NCBI GenBank assembly: GCA_021300395.1
Contig: JAJTEO010000010.1
Location: 1 to 64,000, forward strand
Length of the DNA: 64,000 nucleotides
From: Fluviicola sp.
GTDB lineage: Bacteria > Bacteroidota > Bacteroidia > Flavobacteriales_D > Crocinitomicaceae
Reading direction: 5' to 3'
Numbering within the stretch: the stretch's first letter is position 1; each line of letters begins with the position of its first letter. Below are positions 9,672 through 19,241 of this stretch, piece by piece. The notes under the pieces are model-generated. The model was not told the origin of the DNA, searched no databases, and saw only the letters and a program-made list of their open reading frames with translations. A program made the translations under genes and the position numbers.

Positions 9672-10460
9672 TTAATCTAAAATTTTAATTCCCGTTAATA
9701 CTTGAAATTGAAAACCTGAAGCATCAGTCATTCTTTCAAAGTTTACTGTCAATTGTTTTCCAATCATCAGTATTTCAGTTTTTTGTAAAGTCTTAATGTT
9801 TTCATCAATAGCTTGAACCATTAATGCAGATATATAACCATCCTTTTTATTTTCTCCAACTGTTAGAAATAAATCTTTACCAGTTTCAACAAATCCTTGA
9901 AAAGTAGTAATGAATTCCCCTCGTTGATTTAATGCATCTTCAGCATTTTTTGAAGAGCAATTTATCGTTTTACATTTCATGAAAAGCATTTGATCCAATT
10001 CTTCTTCAAAATTTGCTTCTCTAAATTTTGATTTTACAGCTAATCGTTCATTTTTATAATATGAAATTCGTTCAACAAATTTTGGTTTCACATTTGAATG
10101 ATCTTCAAATCGTTCTTTTGATACAATCTTGATCCCATCTTTAAAATAAAATGAAGTTGTTCCATATTCTTTTGTTTGCCCGTTTACATATCTTTGAACT
10201 AGCTTTACTATTTTTTTCTTTCCATCTAAAAATGCCGAAACTTCAAATTCTGAACCATCTTCTTTTGTGAATGATAAACTTCCAACTTCCATTAACGTGT
10301 CATTCATGTCAATTTCAGCAACAAATTTTTCATATTCATCTTCATTTTTTAATGGTGTGTACTCAGAGTTTGTATCTATTCCTGAATTTTCTTCATTTGA
10401 CGAGCAAGAAGCTAAAATGATAGAAATGACTATGTAAAGAAATATATTTGAAGTTTTCAT
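9672..10460 (-). CDS. Lipoprotein of unknown function, 262 aa
   Basis: I do not recognise a family. Signal MKTSNIFLYIVISIIL with lipobox LASC, followed by an S/N/E-rich linker (SSNEENSGIDTNSE) and a mixed alpha/beta body without obvious catalytic motifs. A Cys pair (KCKTINC, residues about 161-167) could form a disulphide. It sits between ftsE (convergent) and the LytM-like gene on the same strand; the 54-bp gap allows co-transcription with the latter. Confidence 0.7.
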   Translation of the reverse strand: MKTSNIFLYIVISIILASCSSNEENSGIDTNSEYTPLKNEDEYEKFVAEIDMNDTLMEVGSLSFTKEDGSEFEVSAFLDGKKKIVKLVQRYVNGQTKEYGTTSFYFKDGIKIVSKERFEDHSNVKPKFVERISYYKNERLAVKSKFREANFEEELDQMLFMKCKTINCSSKNAEDALNQRGEFITTFQGFVETGKDLFLTVGENKKDGYISALMVQAIDENIKTLQKTEILMIGKQLTVNFERMTDASGFQFQVLTGIKILD

Positions 10461-10514
10461 ATTTGTTTTTTTATTTAAAATGCAAGAAGTTGCAAAAGTA
10501 ACAAGTTTTCAGAA

Positions 10515-11366
10515 TTATTTGAAGCTAATATAATCATTTGGATTAACGCTATTTTGATTATACCAAAGCTCAAAACTTAAATGAGGCTCAATTTGGCCGT
10601 TACCGTATTTACCTACTATACCAATTGGATCGCCAGTTTGAACTCTAGCTCCTGATTTTTTAAGTGATATTTTAGCATGTTTATAGATTGATATATAATC
10701 ATTTGGATGTTTAATAATAATAGTGTAACCATCTTTGGAGGTATATCCTGTAAAGATAACTGTTCCAGCAAAACATGCTTTTATGCTCATGTCCTTTAAG
10801 GTTTTAATTTCTATGGAAGGATGTTTTTCTAAATCAAAAGCACTAATTATTTTACCATCAACTGGATTAGAAAAGATTGTTCGTTTATTAAATTTATTAT
10901 TTTTTTTGTGAACAGAAGTTTGCATGTCTTCCTTTACTTTTTTTGCTATTTCTATTTCGTTTTTAGACAGTTTTCCCTCTTGTTTTGGTAAAATAATTTG
11001 CTGCATTTCCGGAATCTCTGAACTAAAAGAATCAGCAATAATTTCGCCATTTAATACTTTTTTGATATTTGAAATATATGATTCTTGATATTCTATTTGG
11101 GAAGTTAATTTTTGAATTTTCTGTTCTTGTTTAATTAATTCTTGACGGTCAATTGACACGTCATTTTTTAAAGAATAACCTGAAAAAAATCCTTTTGTAA
11201 TAAATGAGAATAGCAATCCAACAACAATAATTATTAAAAAAACAAGCGAATACAATTGTATTTTACTACTTGTAATCGTCCATTTTACTTCAAAATTATC
11301 AGGGTTTGTGATTACTATTCGAAGTTGTTCTTTTAAATTTTCAATTCTATTTTTTAACCAAGTCAT
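10515..11366 (-). CDS. Membrane-anchored M23/LytM-domain protein with degenerate zinc site
   Basis: Layout: cytoplasmic N-terminus, one transmembrane helix (about 33-55), a predicted coiled coil (about 68-105, QELIKQEQKIQKLTSQIEYQ), a linker, and a C-terminal LytM domain from about 170. Active M23 enzymes have HxxxD and HxH zinc ligands. Here the first reads KHPSIEI (D replaced by E) and the second HLSFELW (second H replaced by S), while the Tyr-Lys-His element (YKHAK) and the first His of HLS remain. The protein is therefore probably a regulator or binder like EnvC/NlpD rather than a hydrolase; that is inference from the residues. Confidence 0.85.
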   Translation of the reverse strand: MTWLKNRIENLKEQLRIVITNPDNFEVKWTITSSKIQLYSLVFLIIIVVGLLFSFITKGFFSGYSLKNDVSIDRQELIKQEQKIQKLTSQIEYQESYISNIKKVLNGEIIADSFSSEIPEMQQIILPKQEGKLSKNEIEIAKKVKEDMQTSVHKKNNKFNKRTIFSNPVDGKIISAFDLEKHPSIEIKTLKDMSIKACFAGTVIFTGYTSKDGYTIIIKHPNDYISIYKHAKISLKKSGARVQTGDPIGIVGKYGNGQIEPHLSFELWYNQNSVNPNDYISFK

Positions 11367-11497
11367 TTTTTTATATTAGAATCAAAGCAATAATTTGACT
11401 TATTTTGCAGTTAATCAATTGTTAAATAATTACAAAATCTAAATTATTACAACTGTAAAAGTAACGAAATCATTAAATTTACGTCTATATTAATAAG

Positions 11498-13873
11498 ATG
11501 AAATTTTTAACTTTAAGTATATTATCTTTTTTTGTAGTTTTTTGTTCGTTTGGACAATTAACTACGAGCGTTAATACTGCTGGGAGTTTAGTTCAAAATG
11601 TTCTTCTAGGGCCTGGTGTGACAGTGTCTAATATTCAATACAATGGGGTCGCAACTGCTATAGGCTCTTTCAATGCTACTGGAACGAACTTAGGTATTTC
11701 TTCTGGAATTGTAATGACTACCGGGACGATATACAATAATGGAAGTGGTCCACAAGGACCAAATAATGTTGGAAATTCAGGTGTAAATAATAATTCTCCA
11801 GGTTTACCATTATTAACCAATCTAGTAAATGGAGCTCAAACATTCAACGCTGCAGTACTTCAGTTTGATTTTATCCCCTATTCTGATACAGTTAAATTTA
11901 AATACGTTTTTGGTTCAGAAGAGTATCCAGAATTTGTAAATGCAGGTTTCAATGATGTTTTTGGATTTTTTATCTCAGGACCAGGTATTTCAGGTCAACA
12001 AAATATCGCCAAATTACCGGGCGGTACTCCAGTGACAATTGATAATGTAAATAGCGGAGCAAACGGTAGTTATTTTGTCTATAATGGAACTGGAAGTGAA
12101 TCGCCTTATAATTCTTCAGCTTCTTACATTCAATATGATGGATTTACAAAACCTTTAGAAGCAGTTTCAAAGGTTCAATGCGGAGAGACATATCATTTAA
12201 TTATTGCTGTTGCTGATGCAGGTGATGGTATTTATGATTCAGGAATATTCTTAGAGGCAAATAGTTTAAAATCACAAATGCCGATCGATATTTCTTATAA
12301 TCTTTCTTATCAAGCATATTCTGATCCTAGTAAAATGATTGAAGGATGTGTTACAGCTAATTTTAATTTAATTCGTTCAGGTAATTCAACAACACTTGCC
12401 ACTCCAGTATCTATCCCAGTATTTGTATCAGGTACAGCTACTCAAGGATCTGATTACACATCAAGTATTCCAGCAACAATAAACTTTGCAGCTGGTCAAA
12501 CTACGGCAACTTTTTCTTTTAATGCTATAAATGATGGTGTTATAGAACCTGAGGAAAATGTTCATTTGTTATTTCCATTAGTAAATGCATGTGGTGATAC
12601 AGTTCCAATTGAGTTTGATTTAAAAATTGAAGATGTTTTACCTGTAACTGTAACCGTCGAAGATACCAATGTATTGTGTTATGGAGATCCCGTAATTCTA
12701 TATGCAACAGTATCAGGTGGAGCAGGACCATATACTTATGTATGGAATAATGGTGGTTCAACTTCAACTATTTCAGTAGCGCCATTAGTTACCACAACTT
12801 ATACTTGTACAGTGACAGATAATTGTTTAAATCAGACTGTTAGTGACATAGGGACAGTATCAGTTCCAGTATATCCTCCTATTACATTGATTGAAACACC
12901 AGATATAACTCAGATTTGCCCTTATTTATATGATACTTTAACTGTTTACGCCCAAGGAGGTGCAGGCAGGTATACTTATCAATGGTCAAGTAGTGTTCCT
13001 GAATTTTTGGGTAGAGATACTATGCAAGCTATTCATCCTAGTGGTACAACTATTTATACTGTTATTGTTAAAGATCAGTGTGATTCTGTAAAAGCTGCTA
13101 ATGTGATCTATATCGTCACTAGCCCACCTTTAGAACTAACTATGTCTCCAGTAATTGAAATCTGTCCTTTTGATTCGGCCCTTGTTTCAGTTCAAGCAAT
13201 TGGAGGTTATGGTCAATATTATTATTCTTGGAGCAATAGTGGATCGACAAATTCAAGTCAATGGGTTCATCCTTTATCGACCACTTCATATACTGTTTCT
13301 GTTTCTGATGAATGTCAAACTTACGATGTGGACGGTACAACTTCAGTAGAAGTTATTAAACCAACAGCTGATTTTGTGATTTCTAGTTCACCTGTTTTTA
13401 ATAATCTACCAATAACGTTTAACAATTTATCTATAAATGCTCAATCATATAATTGGACTTTTGGAAATGGAAATAGTTCTAGCTTGAATTCTCCAAATAA
13501 TGAATATGTTGATCCAGGATATTATACTGTTACACTTATTGCAACTGATCATTTAGGTTGTAAAGACACAACTGCAAAAGTTATTTTTATCGAAGAGGAG
13601 CATTATATTTATGTACCGAATAGTTTTACACCAGATAAAAATCGCTTTAATAATTCATTTAGAGCAAGTACAGTCGGAATCAATGAATTAACAGTTTCAA
13701 TATTCAATAGATGGGGAGAACTAGTTTACACTTCTGATCGTGTAGATTTTTCTTGGGATGGTACTTATGAAAGTGTTGAAGCAAAGAGTGATACATATAT
13801 TTATGAAATTAAATATATTTCAAATTCAGGCTATCAAGATACAATCATTGGTCACGTTAATTTATTAAGATAA
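11498..13873 (+). CDS. Choice-of-anchor L domain protein with T9SS type B sorting domain
   Basis: Secreted or surface protein of 791 aa. Signal peptide to CSFGQ; choice-of-anchor L domain (about 25-260, with FKYVFGSEEYPEFV and DVFGFFISGPG); a Calx-beta-like segment (about 290-375); three SprB/Ig-like repeats with CxVTDxC patterns; a PKD-like domain (about 625-700, FNNLSINAQSYNWTFGNG); and a C-terminal gliding-motility/CHU_C-type sorting domain beginning YVPNSFTPDKN. Function is probably adhesion or matrix binding. Exported by T9SS, whose genes are not in this window. Intact and single-gene, upstream of lysS. Confidence 0.88.
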   Translation: MKFLTLSILSFFVVFCSFGQLTTSVNTAGSLVQNVLLGPGVTVSNIQYNGVATAIGSFNATGTNLGISSGIVMTTGTIYNNGSGPQGPNNVGNSGVNNNSPGLPLLTNLVNGAQTFNAAVLQFDFIPYSDTVKFKYVFGSEEYPEFVNAGFNDVFGFFISGPGISGQQNIAKLPGGTPVTIDNVNSGANGSYFVYNGTGSESPYNSSASYIQYDGFTKPLEAVSKVQCGETYHLIIAVADAGDGIYDSGIFLEANSLKSQMPIDISYNLSYQAYSDPSKMIEGCVTANFNLIRSGNSTTLATPVSIPVFVSGTATQGSDYTSSIPATINFAAGQTTATFSFNAINDGVIEPEENVHLLFPLVNACGDTVPIEFDLKIEDVLPVTVTVEDTNVLCYGDPVILYATVSGGAGPYTYVWNNGGSTSTISVAPLVTTTYTCTVTDNCLNQTVSDIGTVSVPVYPPITLIETPDITQICPYLYDTLTVYAQGGAGRYTYQWSSSVPEFLGRDTMQAIHPSGTTIYTVIVKDQCDSVKAANVIYIVTSPPLELTMSPVIEICPFDSALVSVQAIGGYGQYYYSWSNSGSTNSSQWVHPLSTTSYTVSVSDECQTYDVDGTTSVEVIKPTADFVISSSPVFNNLPITFNNLSINAQSYNWTFGNGNSSSLNSPNNEYVDPGYYTVTLIATDHLGCKDTTAKVIFIEEEHYIYVPNSFTPDKNRFNNSFRASTVGINELTVSIFNRWGELVYTSDRVDFSWDGTYESVEAKSDTYIYEIKYISNSGYQDTIIGHVNLLR

Positions 13874-13939
13874 TTGATTCTTTTTTAGAATTTAAACATC
13901 TTTCAAGCGAAGTGTTTTCCTTATTTCAACTATTCAAAT

Positions 13940-13947
13940 TATCTTTG
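13940..13947 (+). promoter_or_regulatory. -7 promoter box of lysS
   Basis: TATCTTTG matches TAnnTTTG and ends 20 bp before the lysS ATG. No clear TTG at -33. Confidence 0.6.
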
Positions 13948-13967
13948 CACCTAGAAAAAATTAAACA

Positions 13968-15677
13968 ATGAGTATTTTAGAACTTTCCGAACAAGAAATT
14001 CAGCGTCGCGAGTCGTTGAAAAAATTGCGTGAGATGGGTATTGAACCTTATCCTGCAGAATTGTATCCAGTTACAGATCATGCTGCTAACATAAAGGAAA
14101 AGTTTGAAGATAAGAAGCAGGTTTGCATTGCTGGACGTTTAATGAGTCAACGTGTAATGGGAAAAGCTTCTTTTGCTGAAATTTTAGATTCAACAGGAAG
14201 AATTCAAGTATATTTTAACCGTGATGAAATTTGTCCAGGAGAAGATAAAACACTTTATAATGAGGTTTTCAAGAAGTTATTAGATCTTGGAGATTTTATA
14301 GGGATCAAAGGTTATTTATTTACAACGCAAGTTGGTGAAATATCTGTGCATGTTGAAGAATTTACGTTATTGAGTAAATCTTTGAAACCACTTCCTCTTC
14401 CAAAAACAGATGCTGATGGAAAAGTTCATGATGCATTTACAGATCCTGAATTAAGATACAGACAACGTTATGTTGATTTAGTCGTAAATCCTTCAGTTAA
14501 AGATACGTTTATTAAACGTTCAAAAACGATAGCATCTATGCGTCATTTCTTTAATGATAAAGGATATATGGAAGTTGAAACACCAATCTTGCAACCAATT
14601 GCAGGTGGTGCAACTGCTAGACCATTTATGACACATCACAATGCATTAGATGTTCCATTATATTTAAGAATTGCAAACGAATTATACTTAAAAAGATTAA
14701 TCGTTGGTGGTTTTGAAGGTGTATACGAATTTGCAAAAGATTTCCGTAACGAAGGAATGGATAGAACACACAATCCTGAGTTTACAGTAATGGAAATTTA
14801 TGTAGCCTACAAAGACTACAATTGGATGATGGACTTCACTGAACAAATGATTGAAAAAGTTGCTTTAGATGTTGTTGGAAGCACTTCTGTTCAAGTAGGT
14901 GAAAATACAATTTCTTTGAAAGCTCCTTTCAAAAGAGTGACAATGCGTGATTCAATTTTAGAATTTACAGGATTTGATATCAATGGTAAATCGGAAGATG
15001 AATTACATGCTGCTTGTAAATCAATGGGAATTGAAACAGATGCAACAATGGGGAAAGGAAAATTAATCGATGAAATTTTCGGTGAAAAATGTGAAGGAAA
15101 CTATATCCAACCAACATTTATAACTGACTACCCAATCGAAATGTCTCCGTTATGTAAACGCCACAGAGAAAATCCAGAATTAACAGAGCGTTTTGAGTTA
15201 ATGGTGAATGGTAAAGAAATTGCAAATGCTTATTCTGAATTAAATGACCCAATTGATCAAAGAGAACGTTTCGAAGAGCAAATGCGTTTATCAGAAAAAG
15301 GTGATGATGAAGCAATGTTTATCGATCAAGATTTCTTAAGAGCATTGGAATTTGGGATGCCTCCAACATCAGGAATGGGAATTGGTATTGATCGTTTAGT
15401 GATGCTTTTAACGAATAATTCATCTATTCAAGAAGTATTGTTCTTCCCTCAAATGAGACCAGAGAAATTTGGTGAAAAGAAGGCTGTAGAATTAGAAGAG
15501 AATGAAAAAGTAATATTCGATATTCTTTCTCAATTTAAAACAATGAATTTAGAGGAATTAAAAGAAAAATCGGCTTTATCAAACAAACAATGGGATAAAG
15601 GAATTAAGTCTTTAGCTCAATTAGGTTTGACTAAAGTGACTAAAACAGATGATTCTTTAATCGTTGAAATGATATAA
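13968..15677 (+). CDS. lysS: Lysyl-tRNA synthetase, class II
   Basis: Charges tRNA-Lys with lysine in the cytoplasm. N-terminal OB-fold anticodon-binding domain (about 55-155), class II catalytic core with motif 2 [14 protein letters not shown] and motif 3 [12 protein letters not shown]. The 569-aa length exceeds the ~500 aa of E. coli LysS because of a ~65-residue C-terminal extension after motif 3 ([15 protein letters not shown]...), which I believe is common in Bacteroidota enzymes. Own promoter upstream and terminator downstream, so probably a single-gene unit. Confidence 0.96.
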   Translation: MSILELSEQEIQRRESLKKLREMGIEPYPAELYPVTDHAANIKEKFEDKKQVCIAGRLMSQRVMGKASFAEILDSTGRIQVYFNRDEICPGEDKTLYNEVFKKLLDLGDFIGIKGYLFTTQVGEISVHVEEFTLLSKSLKPLPLPKTDADGKVHDAFTDPELRYRQRYVDLVVNPSVKDTFIKRSKTIASMRHFFNDKGYMEVETPILQPIAGGATARPFMTHHNALDVPLYLRIANELYLKRLIVGGFEGVYEFAKDFRNEGMDRTHNPEFTVMEIYVAYKDYNWMMDFTEQMIEKVALDVVGSTSVQVGENTISLKAPFKRVTMRDSILEFTGFDINGKSEDELHAACKSMGIETDATMGKGKLIDEIFGEKCEGNYIQPTFITDYPIEMSPLCKRHRENPELTERFELMVNGKEIANAYSELNDPIDQRERFEEQMRLSEKGDDEAMFIDQDFLRALEFGMPPTSGMGIGIDRLVMLLTNNSSIQEVLFFPQMRPEKFGEKKAVELEENEKVIFDILSQFKTMNLEELKEKSALSNKQWDKGIKSLAQLGLTKVTKTDDSLIVEMI

Positions 15678-15699
15678 TAAAATTAAATATAAAAACTGG

Positions 15700-15729
15700 A
15701 GAGCTATCTAATTTAGATAGCTCTTTTTG
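15700..15729. terminator. Terminator between lysS and the convergent nitrilase fusion gene
   Basis: AGAGCTATCTA / TAGATAGCTCT perfect 11-bp stem with a short loop, followed by T5 on the plus strand. Confidence 0.85.
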
Positions 15730-15733
15730 TATG

Positions 15734-17266
15734 TTATAGTTCAATTTTCTTACTTAAAGAATACAAATCTAATCTTCTGTCTTTTAAGTTTTTTACACTT
15801 CCATGAACATGTAATTCTTGAAGTAAATCTAAATCTACATCACAAATTAGAATCATTTCAGTATTAGGTGTTGCTTCTGCTTTAACGCCATTTGTTGGAA
15901 AAGCAAAATCGCAAGGAGTGAAAACAGCAGATTGAGCAAATTGAATATCCATATTACTTACTTTTGGTAAATTACCTACGCAACCAGCAATGGCTACATA
16001 ACATTCATTTTCAATTGCCCTAGCTTGTGCACAACGTTTTACGCGATGAAATCCATTTTGAGTATCAGTTAAAAATGGGACAAATAATATTTTCATTCCT
16101 TCATCTGCCAAAAGTCTACTTAGTTCTGGGAATTCTGAATCATAACAAATCAAGATTCCAATTTTTCCACAATCCGTATCAAAGGTTTGAAGGTGATTAC
16201 CACCAATCATTCCCCATGAATTTGATTCGCTTGGAGTGATATGTAATTTCCTAAATTGTTCATTTGTTCCATCTCTTCGACATAAATATCCAACATTGTA
16301 CAAGGATTTTTTTTCAATAAATGGCATGCTTCCAGTGATAATATTGATATTATATGAAATAGCAAATTCTTGAAATTTTTGCTTTATTTTTTCTGTATCT
16401 TTCGCTAGTCTTCGAATTGCATCAGCTTCTGGCAGCTCATTATATTTAGCCATTAATGGAGCATTAAAAAACTCAGGAAATAAACAAAAATCGCATCCAT
16501 AATCTGATACGGCATCTATGAAATATTCCATCTGTTCGAATAGTCTTTCAATACTATCTAAAGGTCTCATTTGCCATTGAACCAAACCTAAACGTACCGT
16601 AGATTTTTTACTTTGGAACAAATCATCTCTTTTTTCATAATATATATTATTCCACTCTAATAAGGTTGCATATTCTTTTGAATTGGTATCATTCGGTAAA
16701 TATCCAGTCATTATTTTTAAAACGTGGAAATCATTGCTTAATTGAAATGTCAAAACTGGATCAAATATTTCCTTTAATCGTACTTTATTGATATATTCTT
16801 TTGGAGTAATTAAATCAGCATAATCTATATAATTCGGAATTCTACCTCCAAATACAATCGATTTTAAATTCAATTTTTCGCATAACTCTTTTCTAGAATC
16901 ATATAATCTTCGTCCTAATCTTAATCCTCTAAACTTTGGAGAGATAAAAACATCGATACCATATAACGTATCTCCGTTTTTATCGTGTGTGTTGAAGGTA
17001 TAGTTTCCTGTAATATCTAAGTAGGTATGATCACTTTCTGCTTTATCTTGCATTACTCTAATTGATAATGCACACCCTACAATAATGTTGTCAGCTAGTA
17101 TAACAATTTGACCTTCAGGAAATTTCTTTAATAATGTTTTGATGTGTCTTTCTTTCCAATAGGCATTTTCCATATCATTATAAGAACTAATCATTGCATT
17201 TTTAAGTTCTTCGTAATCTTCAATTCTTAAATGACGGATAACGACTTTTTTGATTTTCTTGGACAT
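15734..17266 (-). CDS. Fused GNAT acetyltransferase / carbon-nitrogen hydrolase
   Basis: Two enzymes in one chain. Residues about 8-200 form a GNAT fold with the acetyl-CoA loop SPKFRGLRLGRRLYD. Residues about 225-500 form a nitrilase-superfamily amidase with the Glu-Lys-Cys triad visible in LFPEFFNAP, FRKLHITPSE and ILICYDSEFPE. This fusion is known in several bacterial phyla as a bifunctional GNAT/CN-hydrolase protein; the substrate is not known to me. Stand-alone gene, with a 143-bp gap to the next gene downstream of its start. Confidence 0.9.
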   Translation of the reverse strand: MSKKIKKVVIRHLRIEDYEELKNAMISSYNDMENAYWKERHIKTLLKKFPEGQIVILADNIIVGCALSIRVMQDKAESDHTYLDITGNYTFNTHDKNGDTLYGIDVFISPKFRGLRLGRRLYDSRKELCEKLNLKSIVFGGRIPNYIDYADLITPKEYINKVRLKEIFDPVLTFQLSNDFHVLKIMTGYLPNDTNSKEYATLLEWNNIYYEKRDDLFQSKKSTVRLGLVQWQMRPLDSIERLFEQMEYFIDAVSDYGCDFCLFPEFFNAPLMAKYNELPEADAIRRLAKDTEKIKQKFQEFAISYNINIITGSMPFIEKKSLYNVGYLCRRDGTNEQFRKLHITPSESNSWGMIGGNHLQTFDTDCGKIGILICYDSEFPELSRLLADEGMKILFVPFLTDTQNGFHRVKRCAQARAIENECYVAIAGCVGNLPKVSNMDIQFAQSAVFTPCDFAFPTNGVKAEATPNTEMILICDVDLDLLQELHVHGSVKNLKDRRLDLYSLSKKIEL

Positions 17267-17409
17267 ATTTTTTGTTTTTCAATCTAAAATTATTGATTGA
17301 AAACTACAATACGATGATAAGTACTAATTCTTAATCAGGAATTAATATTATGAAAATCTTAAGTCTAAAAGATTTATTTTGAGATAATAATAAGTTAATT
17401 TAGAGTTGG

Positions 17410-18378
17410 TTATATCTCTCTTTCCATTAAATAAGCAGCTAATTCTAATAATGGCTTCTTTTTTTCGTCTGGAATATTAATTTTTGCTAATGCTTCTTTT
17501 GCAATTGAATAATGTTCTTGCATTATCCCTTTACAAATCTCTTTAATTCCTATACTATCGAATAAATTACGAACGGCAGCCACTTTAAATTCAGCGTCTT
17601 CTTCATTTAATAATACAGCTAGTTCATCTTTTTGAAAATCATTCGCTAATTCGAAAGCTTTTAACAGCAATAATGTTTTTTTATTACAGATTACATCTCC
17701 ACCAACTTGTTTTCCAAATTTTTCTGGATCTGCATATAAATCTAATATATCATCTTGGATTTGAAATGCGATACCTACATGTTGTCCAAATTCGTAAATT
17801 AATTCTTTGTTTTCTTTTGAAGTTTCTGCTACAATTGCTCCCATCTCAAGTGCACATCCCAACAAAACAGAAGTCTTTAAACGAATCATTTCAATGTATT
17901 CAGTAATTGTTACATCTTCACGATTTTCAAAATCCATATCCATTTGCTGACCTTCGCACACTTCAACTGCAGTTTTATTGAAAATATGTAATAATTCTGC
18001 AACAATCTTAGGATCTTGTTTTGCTAACTCTTGATATGCTTTAACCAAAAGAACATCACCAGAAAGTATGGCAATATTTTGATTCCATTTTGTATGAACT
18101 GTAGCTTGACCTCTTCTTATAGGTGCTTCATCCATAATATCATCATGAATCAATGAAAAATTATGAAACAACTCAACAGATAAAGCTGCAGGCAATGATT
18201 TATTACAATCTACACCAAAAGCATCAGTTGCCATCAAAGTAAGCACTGGACGCATTCTTTTACCCCCTAAAACAAGGAAATAACGTAATGGGTCGTATAA
18301 GTTTGAAGGAGAAAGAGGAAACTGAACATTTCCAACACCTTTTTCAACGATTTGAGAATAATATTGAATAGATTGCAT
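17410..18378 (-). CDS. Polyprenyl diphosphate synthase
   Basis: Trans-isoprenyl chain elongation from IPP. Both aspartate-rich motifs are present: HDDIMDEAPIRRG (first) and FQIQDDILD (second), with GGKRMRP near residue 40 and the KT motif RLKTSVL. Length 322 aa. Chain length cannot be read safely from sequence; geranylgeranyl, heptaprenyl or octaprenyl are possible. The start ATG overlaps the rfbA stop by 1 bp, and the gene closes an operon RND transporter - rfbA - polyprenyl synthase. That grouping suggests membrane lipid or isoprenoid-linked sugar work, but this is only context. Confidence 0.92.
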   Translation of the reverse strand: MQSIQYYSQIVEKGVGNVQFPLSPSNLYDPLRYFLVLGGKRMRPVLTLMATDAFGVDCNKSLPAALSVELFHNFSLIHDDIMDEAPIRRGQATVHTKWNQNIAILSGDVLLVKAYQELAKQDPKIVAELLHIFNKTAVEVCEGQQMDMDFENREDVTITEYIEMIRLKTSVLLGCALEMGAIVAETSKENKELIYEFGQHVGIAFQIQDDILDLYADPEKFGKQVGGDVICNKKTLLLLKAFELANDFQKDELAVLLNEEDAEFKVAAVRNLFDSIGIKEICKGIMQEHYSIAKEALAKINIPDEKKKPLLELAAYLMEREI

Positions 18379-19241
18379 TAATCTTTTATCAAGTTTAATA
18401 AATAAGTACCATATCCACTTTTTACCAATGGTGTAGCTATCTTTTTTAACTGTTCTTTATCAATAAAACCTTTTCTGTATGCTATTTCTTCAATACATCC
18501 GATTTTAAGCCCTTGACGTTCTTCAATTACTTGAACAAATTGCCCTGCTTGCATTAAAGAAGGAAAAGTTCCCGTATCTAACCAAGCAGTTCCACGATTT
18601 AAAATCGCAACTTTTAATTTATTTTGTCTTAAATACTCAGCATTTACATCTGTAATCTCATATTCACCTCTTGCAGAAGGTTGAAGATTTTTTGCAATTT
18701 CTATAACTGAGTTATCATAAAAATACAATCCAGGAACAGCATAATTTGATTTAGGATTCTCTGGTTTTTCTTCAATTGAAATGGCTTTCATGTTTTCATC
18801 AAACTCTACTACACCATATCTTTCAGGATCACTTACATGATAAGCGTAAACAACACCACCTTCAACATCTACATTTTCTTTTAAAAGATTTCCCATTCCT
18901 ACACCGTAAAAAATATTATCTCCTAAAATCAAAGCAACTTTATCGTTTCCAATAAATTCTTCTCCTAAAACAAAGGCTTGAGCTAAGCCATTTGGCACCT
19001 CTTGAACTTTGTATGAAAACTTACATCCTAATTGTGAACCATCACCTAATAATTTTTCAAAATGAGGAAGATCATGAGGTGTTGAAATGATTAAAATATC
19101 ATTTATTCCAGCACTCATTAAACTAGAAAGTGGATAATAAATCATTGGTTTATCATAAATAGGCATTAATTGCTTACTGATCGCCAATGTTAATGGATGT
19201 AATCTTGTTCCAGATCCACCTGCAAGAATGATTCCTTTCAT
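18378..19241 (-). CDS. rfbA: Glucose-1-phosphate thymidylyltransferase
   Basis: Makes dTDP-glucose from dTTP and glucose-1-phosphate, the first step to dTDP-rhamnose and other deoxysugars for surface polysaccharide. Nucleotide-binding start [11 protein letters not shown], then [18 protein letters not shown], and sugar/metal residues in [15 protein letters not shown] and [12 protein letters not shown]. Length 287 aa is normal. Its ATG overlaps the upstream RND gene stop (ATGA). rfbB, C and D are not in the window, so the rest of the pathway lies elsewhere. Confidence 0.95.
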   Translation of the reverse strand: MKGIILAGGSGTRLHPLTLAISKQLMPIYDKPMIYYPLSSLMSAGINDILIISTPHDLPHFEKLLGDGSQLGCKFSYKVQEVPNGLAQAFVLGEEFIGNDKVALILGDNIFYGVGMGNLLKENVDVEGGVVYAYHVSDPERYGVVEFDENMKAISIEEKPENPKSNYAVPGLYFYDNSVIEIAKNLQPSARGEYEITDVNAEYLRQNKLKVAILNRGTAWLDTGTFPSLMQAGQFVQVIEERQGLKIGCIEEIAYRKGFIDKEQLKKIATPLVKSGYGTYLLNLIKD

